Source of the DNA: an uncultured Flavobacteriales bacterium
Lineage (GTDB): Bacteria > Bacteroidota > Bacteroidia > Flavobacteriales > Crocinitomicaceae
NCBI GenBank assembly: GCA_946479985.1
Contig: CAMLIF010000026.1
Coordinates: 1 to 37,107, forward strand
DNA: 37,107 nt
Reading direction: 5' to 3'
How positions within the stretch are numbered: the first letter of the stretch is position 1; the number at the start of each line of letters is the position of its first letter. The notes beneath the pieces were generated by a model, which saw only the letters and a program-made list of their open reading frames with translations, did not search any database and was not told the DNA's origin. The translations under genes were made by a program, and so were the position numbers. Below, piece by piece: positions 25,243 to 33,267 of this stretch.

Positions 25243-27315
25243 TTATTTATGTTTTAATGTTAAGATCATTTGTATAGTGCCGTAATAGGGCGAATAGGAA
25301 AAATCGGGGTCGGTCAGAAAGAAGGTTGTTTCTGATGCTAACCAGCGCTGGGCTGAAACTTTCCATTGGAAGAATTCACTTGGTTTGAATGACCAGTTCA
25401 GACCAAATCCAAAGTCCTCGCCGAATTGTTCGCTGATCAAATACTGTCCGGAAATGCTAAAGACAGACATCGCGTAGTTGTACCCAATTTCCGGTTGAAT
25501 GATGATGTTTCGTCCGTAAATACGATTCAATCCGCTAAATTCCTGGAGCGTTCCTTTCAAGGAATACCCCCAGTGTTCCATCTGAATTCCTGATTTGAAA
25601 CTGATCTGAGATAAAACCTGGTTGGAATCTACTCCCAGGATACGCGTGTAAGAACTTTCCAATGCATTGCTCCAGCTAACTTCTTTGAATTGCTTTTCCA
25701 AATGGAACCCGAAACGCAGCTGGTAACTGTACTGACCGGATACTGTGACATCCGTTTGAAGCAGTGTTCCCGAACTGTAAACCACCGATCGTTTTCCAAC
25801 TTTACACGTCAGATCTAAAGTCCCCTGGTTTATAAATGAGGTTCTGACTACGCTGTCCTGGTTCGAAAAATCGTCGCGGGAACCGGTCACTTTTACAACC
25901 AAGCGGTTCAAGAGCGACTGCTGGTAAGAGCTTTCAATATGACGGACACCACTTAGGTAAATTCCCTGAGCAAATCCGTTGTACCCGGCACCAATATTTT
26001 TGAATTTGGTATTGAATTCACCCCGAGCACGCACAAATCGGTATTGCAGCTGTCCGGATGTTGCCAACTGGTCTGAAACCGGATAATCAGTTGTGTCTTC
26101 TTTATTGATAGAAAACCCTAACGTTCCTGAAAGCGTCAAGTTCTTAGCAAATTTCGGAGTTATATAAGCGCCAATATTGGTAGCATTTGAAATTCCGGAT
26201 GAAGAAACACGTTTGAATTTCTCATAGGATGCCCCAGTGTAAAAATCTTCTATAAATACTGAGTTCCGGCCCGCATCACCATATTCTGCTGAAACAGCAC
26301 TTGCTAGACGAACGGTGTTTACCTGGTAAAAGTTCGAGTAATTGAAAACATTTGCCGTGTTATTCAACACCTGATCAAGCGCCAGATTAGAGTAAACTTT
26401 ATTCGGAATGGTTAATCCGGCAGCTAATCCGTAAGTCCATTTACCATATTTTCCACGAATTCTGATTCCCTGGATAGGAAGGGCATTCGAAGATAAGTGT
26501 GAGCCCGATAAACCACACAACCCAACATCGAATTTTGTAATTCCATTGAGTAAACTGGTGTATTTCTGCAGCGAAAGATCAGCATACGATTTCTTCAATA
26601 ATTGGATCGACTGGTCTAAAGACTGTACTTCCAGATTCTTAACTTTTAATGCAAAATCGGCCAGTGCCAGAAGTCTGTCAAGTTCTGAAAGGTTTGCTGT
26701 ATCCGGCAAAGATGGCATTGGGAAAGATGGTGCCGAAGGAATGGTGGGTTGAGATATTTCCGGCTGTTCTAAATTCACATCTGTGCCCGGGAAAGAAAAT
26801 CCGGGAAGCAAAGAATCCAATCCCGGTAATTGCGGAAGTGGCAACGAATCTGATTTAGGATATTCTGTGTCGAGGTATTTCAGGTAACTCAATTTTCCTT
26901 CCAAAGCATAAATCCCTTCGAGTTTTTTGAGTTTCTCTACCTCAAGCCTGCCAATTTTTGCCTGAAGAGAATCCAGGTTTGTTCGCTGGTAACTTCTGCC
27001 CTGGTACGACAATCTGAAATAACTTGCTCTTCCCGACAAATAAGGTTCGTTCGACAAGCGCCCGGTAAACTGAAACGGAAGTCCTTTAACTGTAATCTGC
27101 TGATCCAGAGACCCAAACAAAAAGTTACTGCCTGCTCCTAGCCTGTAGTTTGGCTGTATGCCACCGGAAATCCCTGTAGATACTACTGTTGTTCCAAACC
27201 GAATAAATTGCTGCTGAGCGTATGAAAAGGAAGAAACACTACATACAAAACTGATCAAGAAAATTCTCTTAAAAAGGACGGTGAATTGTAAAGTGGTATT
27301 TAGCTGGTGTTTCAT
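25243..27315 (-). CDS. Outer-membrane beta-barrel protein with coiled-coil and Pro-rich insert
   Basis: 690 residues from the ATG at 27315; the frame also opens with a TTG at 27327, which I consider less likely. Signal peptide to about residue 33 (FLISFVCSVSSFSYA, then QQQ). A beta-rich part at 34-110 is followed by a coiled coil at about 111-147 (LDSLQAKIGRLEVEKLKKLEG), a Pro/Ser-rich linker at 154-205, a second helical stretch at 208-254, and then from about 260 to the end alternating aromatic/polar strands typical of a large barrel, ending ..IQMILTLKHK. It is the first gene of the eight-gene operon. Family not recognised; it could be the export or anchoring pore for the YD proteins. No promoter box of good quality is visible upstream. 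Confidence 0.85.
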   Translation of the reverse strand: MKHQLNTTLQFTVLFKRIFLISFVCSVSSFSYAQQQFIRFGTTVVSTGISGGIQPNYRLGAGSNFLFGSLDQQITVKGLPFQFTGRLSNEPYLSGRASYFRLSYQGRSYQRTNLDSLQAKIGRLEVEKLKKLEGIYALEGKLSYLKYLDTEYPKSDSLPLPQLPGLDSLLPGFSFPGTDVNLEQPEISQPTIPSAPSFPMPSLPDTANLSELDRLLALADFALKVKNLEVQSLDQSIQLLKKSYADLSLQKYTSLLNGITKFDVGLCGLSGSHLSSNALPIQGIRIRGKYGKWTYGLAAGLTIPNKVYSNLALDQVLNNTANVFNYSNFYQVNTVRLASAVSAEYGDAGRNSVFIEDFYTGASYEKFKRVSSSGISNATNIGAYITPKFAKNLTLSGTLGFSINKEDTTDYPVSDQLATSGQLQYRFVRARGEFNTKFKNIGAGYNGFAQGIYLSGVRHIESSYQQSLLNRLVVKVTGSRDDFSNQDSVVRTSFINQGTLDLTCKVGKRSVVYSSGTLLQTDVTVSGQYSYQLRFGFHLEKQFKEVSWSNALESSYTRILGVDSNQVLSQISFKSGIQMEHWGYSLKGTLQEFSGLNRIYGRNIIIQPEIGYNYAMSVFSISGQYLISEQFGEDFGFGLNWSFKPSEFFQWKVSAQRWLASETTFFLTDPDFSYSPYYGTIQMILTLKHK

Positions 27316-27540
27316 TAGTGGCGTCAAACTAAACTTACAGTGGGATAAAGTTAACGTCTTTTAACAACGAATTACGACTAACTAAAAATTTAACATTTCC
27401 AACAATCGGCAAAATCGCTCATCTTAATTCACAATTAATTGAATTTCAGAAACTTGTAGCAACAAAAAAAATCAAGGCACGACTTAAAATGATCATACCA
27501 TTTATTTAACTGTTAATCAGCCGTATGCAACACAATCGTG

Positions 27541-27660
27541 TTACCTTTCCTTTCCCCCAACAGATATATCCGAAATATAAAATGTCGATTTCGTCCCGGC
27601 ATACAAAAGAAAGATGGCCACCACCACAAGCGCTACTACGACAAGTACTTTTATATTCAT
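27541..27660 (-). CDS. Small single-pass membrane peptide (39 aa)
   Basis: ATG at 27660, TAA at 27541-27543. The product begins MNIKVLVVVALVVVAIFLL, an almost ideal transmembrane helix after a Lys, followed by a polar tail ending SVGGKER. It lies about 40 nt beyond the terminator of the DUF1573 gene and upstream of the giant operon, on the same strand. A longer open frame covering 27506-27691 in another phase has a Cys/Arg-rich, unnatural product and is less convincing. The hydrophobic pattern supports a real gene, but the size and lack of a recognised family keep this moderate. Confidence 0.55.
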   Translation of the reverse strand: MNIKVLVVVALVVVAIFLLYAGTKSTFYISDISVGGKER

Positions 27661-27699
27661 TTTCATAATCCAACACTTTTAGAGTTGACATGCATCAAC

Positions 27700-27733
27700 A
27701 AAAAAAAGGCCTCTGCACAAAGCAGAAACCTTT
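27700..27733 (-). terminator. Intrinsic terminator of the DUF1573 gene
   Basis: On the minus strand a 12-bp stem (27722-27733 with 27705-27716, including two U-G pairs) with a 5-nt loop is followed by eight T residues (complement of A run 27700-27707). It lies 23 nt after the stop of the DUF1573 gene. Confidence 0.9.
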
Positions 27734-27755
27734 CATTTCAATATTTTATAAACTC

Positions 27756-28217
27756 TTAGTGAACGTGCTCTTCAGCAGGTGTTTCCTGAGTTGTTTGAGG
27801 CAATACTTTTCCTTTGATCGTTAAGATAATTGGCTCTGTTGATACGTTTGTTGTAACTGTGATTGTTTTTGTAAACTCACCAACACGTTTTGTGTCATAC
27901 TTTACAACAATTTTATCTGATTTTCCTTTTTGAATTGCTTCAGTTGGTTTTTGAGGAGTTGTACAACCACAAGATGCGCGAACGTCAGTGATCATTAATG
28001 GTTCTTTACCGTTGTTTTTGAATTCAAAATCAAAAGTCTCCTGAGAATCGTAAGGAATCTCCATTCGTTCGATAACCAATGTTTTAAAAACAACTACCGG
28101 TTTCTCGGCCTTAACTTCTTTTGATTCTGTTGACTTAGGCTCTTTTGTTTTTGTTTCAGTTTGAGCAAATGAACCCAAAGCTAAAAATGAACATGCTAAT
28201 ACAAATATTGCTTTCAT
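27756..28217 (-). CDS. DUF1573 domain exported protein
   Basis: 153 residues with a signal peptide (MKAIFVLACSFLALGSFAQ), a Lys/Glu-rich linker to about residue 40, and a DUF1573 Ig-like domain. Signature segments are FDFEFKNNGKEPLMI at 62-76, SCGCTTP at 82-88, and IVVKYDTKRVGEF followed by GKV near the end. The family is very common in Bacteroidota and has no established biochemical role; the Cys-Gly-Cys turn is its hallmark. The C-terminus ends in an acidic/His tail (EEHVH) that might bind metal, which is speculation. It is followed by its own terminator and appears monocistronic. Confidence 0.93.
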   Translation of the reverse strand: MKAIFVLACSFLALGSFAQTETKTKEPKSTESKEVKAEKPVVVFKTLVIERMEIPYDSQETFDFEFKNNGKEPLMITDVRASCGCTTPQKPTEAIQKGKSDKIVVKYDTKRVGEFTKTITVTTNVSTEPIILTIKGKVLPQTTQETPAEEHVH

Positions 28218-28284
28218 AGTTTTTACGTTTTTACTTTACAAGAATACGAAGCTTTTTCATATTCGTTGTGCCATTAACAAAAAA

Positions 28285-28899
28285 TTAGCCAAACTTTTTT
28301 TCCCAGTCTTTCAATACACTTAAGATGGAAGCATACGTATTGGCTTCGAATTGTTTCAATTTACTCTTTTTCAACCAGCGTGCCTCACTGATATCTTCTT
28401 CGGTCTGAGGCACCAGTTTCTTTGGTCCAGAATACACGAACTGGAACCAATGATTTCTTTTCAGTATTTTTTTGCCTTTTTCCTCATATGTGTGATAGGT
28501 TTCACAAATTTTATTCAATAAAACGTGACCATGAATACCACATTCTTCTTCAATTTCTCTGTAAGCTGCTATTTCCGGAATCTCACCTGCCTCCAGTTTA
28601 CCTTTCGGAAAATCCCATTTCCCCAGTCGGTAAATGGCCAAAATGCGTGATTTTCGCTGAACGATTCCACCCGCTGTTGTAATTTTTTGATGCGTCCTGA
28701 AAATTTGATCAAAAGCCTTGTCAACATCCATACAAGCAACCAAAAGAATCTGTTTATCAGCAAGTTCATTCAACTTCGAAGCAAGCTGTTTGTAGGTGTT
28801 TACCTCACTGAAAAGCACCTTTTCGAAACGCTTTTTGCTTTTTTTAACCGTTAGATCAACGAATCGTACTTCCCTATTATCAATAAAAACTTTGTACAT
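28285..28899 (-). CDS. Nudix hydrolase
   Basis: 204 residues from the ATG at 28899; the frame opens earlier only through a TTG at 28920 inside pyrE. Residues 100-122 form a complete Nudix box (GKLEAGE at 100-106, then REIEEECGI at 114-122), so the enzyme should hydrolyse a nucleoside diphosphate linked to another moiety with Mg2+. The substrate cannot be told. The first 80 residues are an extra N-terminal region before the catalytic fold, as in a Bacteroidota subgroup of larger Nudix proteins. It is divergent from pyrE with only 7 bp between the start codons, so each promoter lies inside the other coding sequence. Confidence 0.95.
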   Translation of the reverse strand: MYKVFIDNREVRFVDLTVKKSKKRFEKVLFSEVNTYKQLASKLNELADKQILLVACMDVDKAFDQIFRTHQKITTAGGIVQRKSRILAIYRLGKWDFPKGKLEAGEIPEIAAYREIEEECGIHGHVLLNKICETYHTYEEKGKKILKRNHWFQFVYSGPKKLVPQTEEDISEARWLKKSKLKQFEANTYASILSVLKDWEKKFG

Positions 28900-28902
28900 T
28901 TG
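28895..28902 (+). promoter_or_regulatory. -7 promoter box (TACATTTG) for pyrE, overlapping the Nudix start codon
   Basis: TACATTTG matches TAnnTTTG. It ends 4 nt before the pyrE ATG at 28907, so transcription would start at or very near the start codon and give a leaderless or nearly leaderless mRNA. The CAT inside the box is the reverse complement of the Nudix ATG at 28899. No good TTG is seen at -33. Confidence 0.55.
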
Positions 28903-28906
28903 CGCT

Positions 28907-29548
28907 ATGATTTCAAACAAAGACCAAGCGTTAAAAATAGCAGAATTTCTTTTACAAATTAAAGCAGTGAAGCTTCAACCGAACGATCCTTTTACATGGG
29001 CGTCCGGATGGTTATCGCCTATTTACTGCGACAACAGAAAAACACTTTCATTCCCTGCAATACGCACGCACATTCGTCAGGCCTACGCCGCTGCAATCTT
29101 AGATCATTTCGGTAAACCCGATGCAATTGCTGGTGTTGCTACCGGCGGAATTGCGCAAGGAGCATTGGTTGCTCAGGAATTAGGAATTCCTTTTATATAC
29201 GTTCGCAGTTCTGCAAAAGGACACGGAATGGGAAATCAAATTGAAGGTCATTTCGAACCGGGACAAAAAATCGTGGTTTTAGAAGACCTTATTTCAACAG
29301 GCGGAAGCAGTTTGGTTGCTGTGAAAGCTTTACGTGATGCCGGGTGCGATGTCCGTGGCCTGGTTGCAATCTTTACTTACGAATTTGATATTGCTTTACG
29401 CAATTTCGATGAAGCTGATTGTGCATTCATTACCCTGACCGATTATGAGCATTTACTGGAACAAGCTTTAAAATTAGATTATATCGGTGAGTCAGATATC
29501 CAATCTTTGAAAGAATGGAAGAAATCACCGGACACCTGGAGAAAATAA
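28907..29548 (+). CDS. pyrE: Orotate phosphoribosyltransferase
   Basis: 213 residues. It joins orotate to PRPP to make orotidine 5'-phosphate in de novo pyrimidine synthesis. The PRPP-binding signature VVLEDLISTGGSS is at residues 123-135, and the family patterns FTWASGWLSPIYCDNR (29-44) and GVATGGIAQGALVA (76-89) are intact. The frame extends upstream to 28796, but the extra 37 residues fall inside the divergent Nudix gene and before the promoter box; the ATG at 28907 gives the family's normal N-terminus. The SRPBCC gene follows after 4 nt, so the two form an operon. Confidence 0.97.
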   Translation: MISNKDQALKIAEFLLQIKAVKLQPNDPFTWASGWLSPIYCDNRKTLSFPAIRTHIRQAYAAAILDHFGKPDAIAGVATGGIAQGALVAQELGIPFIYVRSSAKGHGMGNQIEGHFEPGQKIVVLEDLISTGGSSLVAVKALRDAGCDVRGLVAIFTYEFDIALRNFDEADCAFITLTDYEHLLEQALKLDYIGESDIQSLKEWKKSPDTWRK

Positions 29549-29552
29549 AAGG

Positions 29553-29960
29553 ATGAGAATTAAAGGTACCAAAACGTCTATTCATGCTTCGGCACAAGCT
29601 GTTTTTGAGTTTCTGACTCAGCCGGCGAATATTGAAGAATTGCTTCCTAAGGATAAAATTTCTGACTTCACGGCTAATGCTGAAGGTTGCAGTTTTAAAG
29701 TACAGGGCGGAATCCTGATCCCGCTGATCATTGAAAAAACTGAAGAACCTACAACTATCTATATGAATGATGGCGAAAAAGGTCCTTTTCCTTATGAACT
29801 AACTATCCATATCCAGGAAGAAAGCCCACAAATGTGCAGCGGGTTTCTCGAATTTACAGGAGATGTCAATTTCTTCATGAAAATGATGGTAGAAAAACCA
29901 CTTACAGCTCTTTTCGAAGGAATGACCCAAAAAATACATGAACGATTTCTGGCGAACTGA
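29553..29960 (+). CDS. SRPBCC (START-like) family protein
   Basis: 135 residues, no signal peptide. The pattern fits the SRPBCC/Bet v1-like fold: a first strand (MRIKGTKTSIHAS), a helix pair with AQAVFEFLTQPANIEELLP, an antiparallel sheet, and a long C-terminal helix (MVEKPLTALFEGMTQKIHER). Such proteins bind hydrophobic ligands in a cleft. The ligand is unknown here. It is co-transcribed with pyrE (4-nt gap) and ends only 6 bp from the convergent birA stop, with no terminator between them. A link to pyrimidine synthesis is not implied. Confidence 0.8.
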   Translation: MRIKGTKTSIHASAQAVFEFLTQPANIEELLPKDKISDFTANAEGCSFKVQGGILIPLIIEKTEEPTTIYMNDGEKGPFPYELTIHIQEESPQMCSGFLEFTGDVNFFMKMMVEKPLTALFEGMTQKIHERFLAN

Positions 29961-29966
29961 TTTCAT

Positions 29967-30695
29967 TCAATAGCTGAATTTCACTTCCTGCAATCCGAAT
30001 TCAAGTATCCCTGATTCCGTATCTATCACAACAGATCCTTCTTCATTTACGTCAATGATCTTTCCAGGAAAGGAACTCCCGTCAGTGTGCTGAATTAATT
30101 GAACTTCATTTAGTCTCCATAAGTATTCAAGGTATTCTCTCTGAATTTCATTGAACCACCCGTTTCTGCAGCGTTCAAATTCTTCCTGAAGCCGTGGTAA
30201 AAGGAAAGTAAGCAGTTCAAAAGGTTTCATTGAAATCCCCAGTTTTTCGAGACTTGTACTTGAAGGCAGATCAGCTTCCTGTTCCAGATTTAATCCCAGG
30301 CCGAAAATAACATGTTCCAATACCTGGTTTTTAATATTCCCTTCAATGAGAATGCCGCCCAATTTCAAATCGTTCACCAAAATATCATTCGGCCATTTGA
30401 TTTTTACATTTTCGCCGGAAACTGCCGAAATTGACTTTGCAACGGCTAATGTTAAGGCTTTATTCAGATAAGAAGCATGACGGACTGACAAAAAAGCAGT
30501 TACCAGGTAAAAACTGCCTGTGAACTGGTTTTTAGCGGAAGTTTGCCAAACATTTCCTCTTTGTCCCCTTCCTGCGGTTTGTTTCTCTGCCAAAATTACA
30601 GTCCCATGTGGTGCTTTTCCTTCAGAAATCAACTTGGCAATATAATTGTTCGTTGAATCAACCTCAGGTAGGAATTGAATATTAGAGCCTATCAT
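29967..30695 (-). CDS. birA: Biotin--[acetyl-CoA-carboxylase] ligase, monofunctional
   Basis: 242 residues. It activates biotin with ATP and attaches it to the carboxyl carrier protein of acetyl-CoA carboxylase and other carboxylases. The biotin/ATP loop GRGQRG is at 42-47, KWPNDI at 100-105 and KLGGILIE at 111-118. There is no N-terminal helix-turn-helix, so it lacks the repressor function of the E. coli protein. It is divergent from rsfS with an 80-bp gap, and convergent with the SRPBCC gene. The start at 30695 places the first strand and STNNYI motif at the usual distance. Confidence 0.96.
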   Translation of the reverse strand: MIGSNIQFLPEVDSTNNYIAKLISEGKAPHGTVILAEKQTAGRGQRGNVWQTSAKNQFTGSFYLVTAFLSVRHASYLNKALTLAVAKSISAVSGENVKIKWPNDILVNDLKLGGILIEGNIKNQVLEHVIFGLGLNLEQEADLPSSTSLEKLGISMKPFELLTFLLPRLQEEFERCRNGWFNEIQREYLEYLWRLNEVQLIQHTDGSSFPGKIIDVNEEGSVVIDTESGILEFGLQEVKFSY

Positions 30696-30750
30696 GAATG
30701 TTTAACAAGTATTAGTAGCGAAATCAGCAGAATTCTCCCGCAGAAATATG

Positions 30751-30758
30751 TAGATTTG
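30751..30758 (+). promoter_or_regulatory. -7 promoter box (TAGATTTG) for the rsfS operon
   Basis: TAGATTTG matches TAnnTTTG and ends 17 nt before the rsfS ATG at 30776. It sits in the 80-bp gap between divergent birA and rsfS and would drive rsfS-ftsH-cdsA. Confidence 0.55.
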
Positions 30759-30775
30759 CGCACATTAAAGAACGA

Positions 30776-31153
30776 ATGTATAAAATAAAATCAGATACGG
30801 ATTCCTCCATTCTTTGCAACGCAATTGTGGAAGGAATGCAAGAAAACAAAGCAAAGGATATAGTAATCCTTGATTTACGTCATATTCCAAGTGCAGTTAC
30901 AGATTTCTTTGTAATTTGTTCAGGCGAATCTAACGTGCAGGTTGAAGGTATCAGCTCTACTGTTACACGACACACACGGAAAGAATTGTCTGAAAAGCCA
31001 TGGCACCAGGAAGGAAAAATTACAGCAGAATGGGTTCTTTTGGACTATGTTTCTGTTGTTGCACATATTTTCCATAAAGATGCCCGCACTTTTTATGATT
31101 TGGAAGACCTTTGGTCAGACGCTAAACGCACCGATGTGCCTAATTTGAATTAA
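30776..31153 (+). CDS. rsfS: Ribosome silencing factor
   Basis: 125 residues. RsfS binds ribosomal protein uL14 on the large subunit and blocks subunit joining when nutrients are scarce. Family signatures are intact: KAKDIVILDLRHI, TDFFVICSGESNVQVEGIS, GWVLLDY-like segment (EWVLLDYVSVVAHIF) and the final FYDLEDLWSDA. Length is normal. It is the first gene of an operon with ftsH, which starts 5 nt after its stop, an order I recall as conserved in Bacteroidota. Confidence 0.95.
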   Translation: MYKIKSDTDSSILCNAIVEGMQENKAKDIVILDLRHIPSAVTDFFVICSGESNVQVEGISSTVTRHTRKELSEKPWHQEGKITAEWVLLDYVSVVAHIFHKDARTFYDLEDLWSDAKRTDVPNLN

Positions 31154-31158
31154 TCAGT

Positions 31159-33243
31159 ATGTCAGAAAATAACACTAATAAACCGCGTAGAAATCCAAAT
31201 GCAATCTATTGGATTTACGGTGTAATAGCTTTGGCCTTTGTAGGTGCAACGCTTTTCACATCAAACACTACAAACGAACTGCAAGACATCAATACTTTTT
31301 ACTCGTTAGCCGACTCTAGTTATGTGAAGGATGTAAAAGTGGTGAATCGTTCACGCGTAGATTTTTACCTGAATGAACGGGGCGAAAAACACTTCATTGA
31401 AAATGAAAATTTCAAAGGAGAGGAAATGAAAAAAATCGCCCGGGTAATCAAGGAAAGAAAAGCTAAAAAGAGTCAGCGGCTAAGTCCCGAATTCAACATT
31501 CCGATTGTTGATGCTGGTAACTTTGAACAAAAACTCGATGCCATTAATGATACCCTGGCAAAACAGAAAAAACCGATTATTTCGGCACCACCCGAAGAAG
31601 AAAAAGATTACTTCGGAAGTATCCTTGCTTATTTCCTGCCGATCATCATTCTAATCGCAATCTTTATGTTTGTGATGCGCAGAATGTCGGGCGGTGCAGG
31701 TGGCGGTGCAGGCGGACAGATTTTCAACATCGGGAAATCACGCGCCCAGGTTTATGAGAAAGGAAAAACTACCAACACAACGTTTAAAGATGTTGCAGGT
31801 TTGGAAGGAGCGAAAGTAGAGATCCAGGAAATCGTTGAATTCCTTAAAAACCCGAAACGCTATACTGAACTGGGAGCAAAAATCCCGAAAGGCGCTTTAT
31901 TGGTAGGTCCTCCGGGAACAGGTAAAACATTATTGGCGAAAGCAGTTGCCGGTGAAGCGAAAGTTCCTTTCTTCTCGCTTTCAGGATCTGATTTCGTAGA
32001 GATGTTTGTTGGAGTTGGAGCATCACGTGTTCGTGATTTATTCCGCCAGGCGAAAGAAAAAGCTCCGGCTATCATTTTCATTGATGAGATTGATGCTATT
32101 GGTAGAGCGCGTGGTAAGAACGCAGGTTTCAATTCTAACGATGAACGCGAGAACACATTGAACCAGCTATTGACTGAAATGGATGGTTTCGGAACAAACT
32201 CCGGAGTAATCATTTTAGCGGCAACAAACCGTGCAGATGTCTTAGATTCAGCGTTGATGCGTGCCGGTCGTTTCGATCGTCAGATTTATGTTGACATGCC
32301 GGATTTGAATGAGCGTAAAGAGATTTTTGAAGTTCACTTACGTCCGTTGAAATTATCCAAAGACGTTGAGATCGAATTCTTAAGTAAACAAACACCTGGT
32401 TTCTCCGGGGCAGATATTGCTAACTTGTGTAACGAAGCCGCATTAATTGCAGCCCGTAAAGAGAAAAAACAAGTTGAAAAACAAGATTTCCTTGATGCCG
32501 TAGACAGAATTGTAGGTGGTTTGGAGAAGAAAAATAAGATCATCACCGTTCAGGAAAAACGTGCTATTGCATTCCACGAAGCCGGTCATGCAACTACTTC
32601 ATGGTTGTTGGAACATGCGCATCCGTTGGTAAAAGTGACTATCGTTCCGCGCGGCCGTTCACTTGGAGCAGCATGGTACCTTCCTGAAGAAAGAAGTATT
32701 ACAACTACTGAACAAATCTTAGACGATATGTGTTCTGCCCTTGGTGGTAGAGCTGCAGAATTTTTGATCTTCGGGAAAATTTCGACCGGTGCTTTGAGCG
32801 ATTTGGAAAAAGTAACCAAGCAAGCTTATGCCATGGTTTCAATTTACGGATTGAATGAGCGAGTTGGAAATATTTCATTCTACGATTCACAAGGCAGAGA
32901 TTCGTTTACAAAACCTTATTCAGACGTAACCGCTCGTGTTATTGACGAAGAAGTAAGTAAACTGATCGAATCTCAATACCAGCGAGCTATCCAGATTTTA
33001 TCCGACAACAAAGATAAACTGACAGAATTGGCAGAGATTCTTCTTCAGCGCGAAGTGATTTTCAAAGAAGACCTGGAAGCAATTTTCGGGAAACGTGCCT
33101 GGGAAACCATTTGGGAAGAACCAAAGAAAGTGGAAGTAAAAACACCAACTTCATCAGAGCCGATCATTGAGCCTTTGAATCCGGAAGATGATTCTTTGGG
33201 AGATATCGACGGAACCGAAAACGCGCCTTCAGAAGAGGCATAA
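31159..33243 (+). CDS. ftsH: ATP-dependent zinc metalloprotease FtsH
   Basis: 694 residues. A hexameric inner-membrane AAA+ protease that degrades misfolded membrane proteins and regulatory substrates. Two transmembrane segments lie at about 15-34 and 152-173, with a periplasmic region between. Walker A GPPGTGKT is at 250-257, Walker B IIFIDE at 305-310, the second region of homology (ATNRADVLDSALMRAGRFDR) at 355-374, and the zinc site HEAGH at 473-477, with the likely third ligand Asp in the GALSDLEKVT segment. A Gly-rich linker (SGGAGGGAGG) precedes the AAA domain. The acidic, Pro/Glu-rich C-terminus is typical for the phylum. It is the middle gene of rsfS-ftsH-cdsA. Confidence 0.98.
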   Translation: MSENNTNKPRRNPNAIYWIYGVIALAFVGATLFTSNTTNELQDINTFYSLADSSYVKDVKVVNRSRVDFYLNERGEKHFIENENFKGEEMKKIARVIKERKAKKSQRLSPEFNIPIVDAGNFEQKLDAINDTLAKQKKPIISAPPEEEKDYFGSILAYFLPIIILIAIFMFVMRRMSGGAGGGAGGQIFNIGKSRAQVYEKGKTTNTTFKDVAGLEGAKVEIQEIVEFLKNPKRYTELGAKIPKGALLVGPPGTGKTLLAKAVAGEAKVPFFSLSGSDFVEMFVGVGASRVRDLFRQAKEKAPAIIFIDEIDAIGRARGKNAGFNSNDERENTLNQLLTEMDGFGTNSGVIILAATNRADVLDSALMRAGRFDRQIYVDMPDLNERKEIFEVHLRPLKLSKDVEIEFLSKQTPGFSGADIANLCNEAALIAARKEKKQVEKQDFLDAVDRIVGGLEKKNKIITVQEKRAIAFHEAGHATTSWLLEHAHPLVKVTIVPRGRSLGAAWYLPEERSITTTEQILDDMCSALGGRAAEFLIFGKISTGALSDLEKVTKQAYAMVSIYGLNERVGNISFYDSQGRDSFTKPYSDVTARVIDEEVSKLIESQYQRAIQILSDNKDKLTELAEILLQREVIFKEDLEAIFGKRAWETIWEEPKKVEVKTPTSSEPIIEPLNPEDDSLGDIDGTENAPSEEA

Positions 33244-33267
33244 TATAAAGAAGTTCTAGTTTATCCT

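Larger units (their letters stand above)
27316..27755. other. AT-rich spacer between two minus-strand units
   Basis: This stretch holds a 39-aa membrane peptide gene (27541-27660) and the terminator of the DUF1573 gene (27700-27733). 27316-27540 is AT-rich and must contain the promoter of the eight-gene operon; the nearest match to the -7 consensus on the minus strand is TTAGTTTG just upstream of the first gene (about 27323-27330), one base off, so I do not call it. Confidence 0.5.

Noticed and set aside
27506..27691. 61-codon minus-strand frame overlapping the 39-aa membrane peptide
   Set aside because: Its product is Cys/Arg-rich and unnatural. The alternative phase gives a clean transmembrane helix.
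28796..28906. N-terminal extension of pyrE
   Set aside because: The 37 extra residues lie upstream of the promoter box and inside the divergent Nudix gene. PyrE proteins normally begin near the ATG at 28907.
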